Source of the DNA: Cyclobacterium xiamenense
GTDB taxonomy: Bacteria; Bacteroidota; Bacteroidia; Cytophagales; Cyclobacteriaceae
Length of the DNA stretch: 64,000 bases
Assembly (NCBI RefSeq): GCF_009467825.1
Contig: NZ_WIOK01000005.1
Span: 1 to 64,000, forward strand
Reading direction: 5' to 3'
Shown: positions 63,246 to 64,000 of the stretch, piece after piece
How positions within the stretch are numbered: position 1 is the stretch's first letter
Layout of the letters: every line of letters starts with the position of its first letter
Program-made: the position numbers and the translations under genes
Notes under the pieces: model-generated
Database searches by the model: none
Told to the model about the DNA's origin: nothing
Seen by the model: only the letters and a program-made list of their open reading frames with translations

Positions 63246-64000
63246 TCACAGTTCCCGGCCTCGTTCTGGGGGCACATTCCCGTAGTCCCAGGGTCGCCCC
63301 TGAAAAGGCGGAGCCTTCGGCGCTTCCGGAATGGGCCCCGGTTCGAGTTGCCGGATCAACGTCAGACTGGCCGCGACAATCTTGGGACCGGCATCTATTT
63401 CCAGGTTGCTGTAGGAGGTAAGGCGGGTTTCGTATCCGCCGCCCTGGGGACCGAAGGCCTCCCGGCTGGGTACGTAGCCCACGCAGTCGTTGGCCATGGT
63501 CACGGGAAAGGTACTCGGGAAGGGACTTTCTGCTTTGATCTGTAAGCCAAGGTCGCAGAAAAATTCAGCAGGATTCGCAGTCAATACTGCGGGACCGAGC
63601 TGGATTACCTGCAGCGGAACATCATGTATGGGGTTTTGCTTGCCCCAGCTGTCGAGCAACAGGGTTTCTTTGGCGAATATCCAATTCGTTTTGCCTACCT
63701 GCTCCGGTGCCTGTTTTGCCAGTTGCAAGGATTCCCGTACCCTGGCTTCGGTAGGCATCCTTCGCTTCAGGGGCAACAGAAGCTGCTTGCTGTCCACCCT
63801 CATCCGGTTGGACCGGGGCAGGTGGAGCATGGTTTTGACCACCTCCGCACCCACGCTGGCGCCCACCAATCGGGCCCAATCCTCTCCGGAGGGGTTCGGG
63901 CTTGGGTTGCGGTTGTTTACCTGAGTTATGTCGCCGCTAGCGCCTTGCAAAAACACTACCACGCAATCCGGGCCGAATGCTCCCCGAATGGTTTGTTCCA
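63246..64000 (-). CDS. Neutral/alkaline ceramidase-like protein, N-terminal part outside window
   Basis: The frame is open through base 64000, so the gene starts beyond the window; about 251 C-terminal residues are visible, reading EQTIRGAFGPDC then VVVFLQGASGDITQVNNRN. GxxFLQGxSGDITQ with the ANDCVGYVPSREAFGPQGGGYE block further on is the pattern of the neutral/alkaline non-lysosomal ceramidase N-terminal domain (PF04734). These exported enzymes hydrolyse the amide of ceramide-like lipids; many marine Bacteroidota members may have other substrates. Its stop (TGA at 63246-63248) sits at the alternative GTG start of the cytochrome gene, so both are likely one transcript. Confidence 0.7.
   Translation of the reverse strand, partial: EQTIRGAFGPDCVVVFLQGASGDITQVNNRNPSPNPSGEDWARLVGASVGAEVVKTMLHLPRSNRMRVDSKQLLLPLKRRMPTEARVRESLQLAKQAPEQVGKTNWIFAKETLLLDSWGKQNPIHDVPLQVIQLGPAVLTANPAEFFCDLGLQIKAESPFPSTFPVTMANDCVGYVPSREAFGPQGGGYETRLTSYSNLEIDAGPKIVAASLTLIRQLEPGPIPEAPKAPPFQGRPWDYGNVPPERGREL

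Overview
The window looks like chromosomal DNA of a Bacteroidota bacterium, probably a Cytophagia- or Saprospiria-type marine or environmental lineage. Supporting signs are many lipoproteins with short lipoboxes, TAnnTTTG-type promoter boxes, a TonB receptor with STN and carboxypeptidase-regulatory domains beside an ECF sigma/FecR pair, DUF4249, DUF4221-like, DUF5723 and DUF4301 proteins, and S41 and PorT-like proteins. The exact genus cannot be read from the sequence. No tRNA, rRNA or CRISPR array was seen.

Region 1 (1-7.6 kb) is visibly AT-richer than the rest and is mobile or degenerate. It holds the end of a HigA-like antitoxin gene, two ~620-bp direct repeats built of small REP-like palindromes, and a frameshifted REP-associated (IS200-like) transposase. 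It also holds a two-gene unit flanked by related hairpin sequences that recall integron gene cassettes, and an IS110-like relic. Then come a Crp-family regulator, a small 4Fe-4S protein and a protein fusing two CDGSH iron-sulfur domains to a glutamate-synthase FMN domain, followed by a frameshifted glycosidase-like pseudogene.

Region 2 (7.7-16.3 kb) carries exported enzymes: two PQQ-type sugar dehydrogenase lipoproteins, a DUF5916/CBM9-like outer-membrane protein, DUF2200, and a ChbG-like deacetylase fused to a beta-lactamase-type serine hydrolase. It ends in three ~137-bp tandem copies of a double hairpin. Region 3 (16.3-24.6 kb) is housekeeping-like: a DbpA-type helicase, DUF4136, an orphan ribulokinase, an NTF2-like protein, a Na+/Ca2+ exchanger and small exported proteins.

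Region 4 (25-43 kb) is a catabolic block. It has a DUF1549/DUF1553 cytochrome-like lipoprotein with its DUF1501 partner, tandem aldo/keto reductases, a response regulator, a sulfatase, glutamate dehydrogenase coupled to an FAD aldonolactone-type oxidase, a DUF1080 hydrolase, and an operon of Tat-exported Gfo/Idh/MocA oxidoreductase, five-bladed-propeller glycosidase and sulfatase. Together these fit breakdown of oxidised or sulfated glycans.

Region 5 (43-49 kb, minus strand) is a cell-surface signalling operon: PorT-like barrel, ECF sigma, FecR, TonB receptor, DUF4249. Region 6 (49.5-64 kb) has two large propeller/HEAT/cytochrome c lipoproteins of the type common in Planctomycetes, one coupled to a VCBS-repeat protein and one to a ceramidase-like protein that runs off the window. 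It also has a second DUF1080 protein, DUF4301, a 48-aa DUF2256 gene, DUF5723, and an S41 protease overlapping an outer-membrane-like protein.
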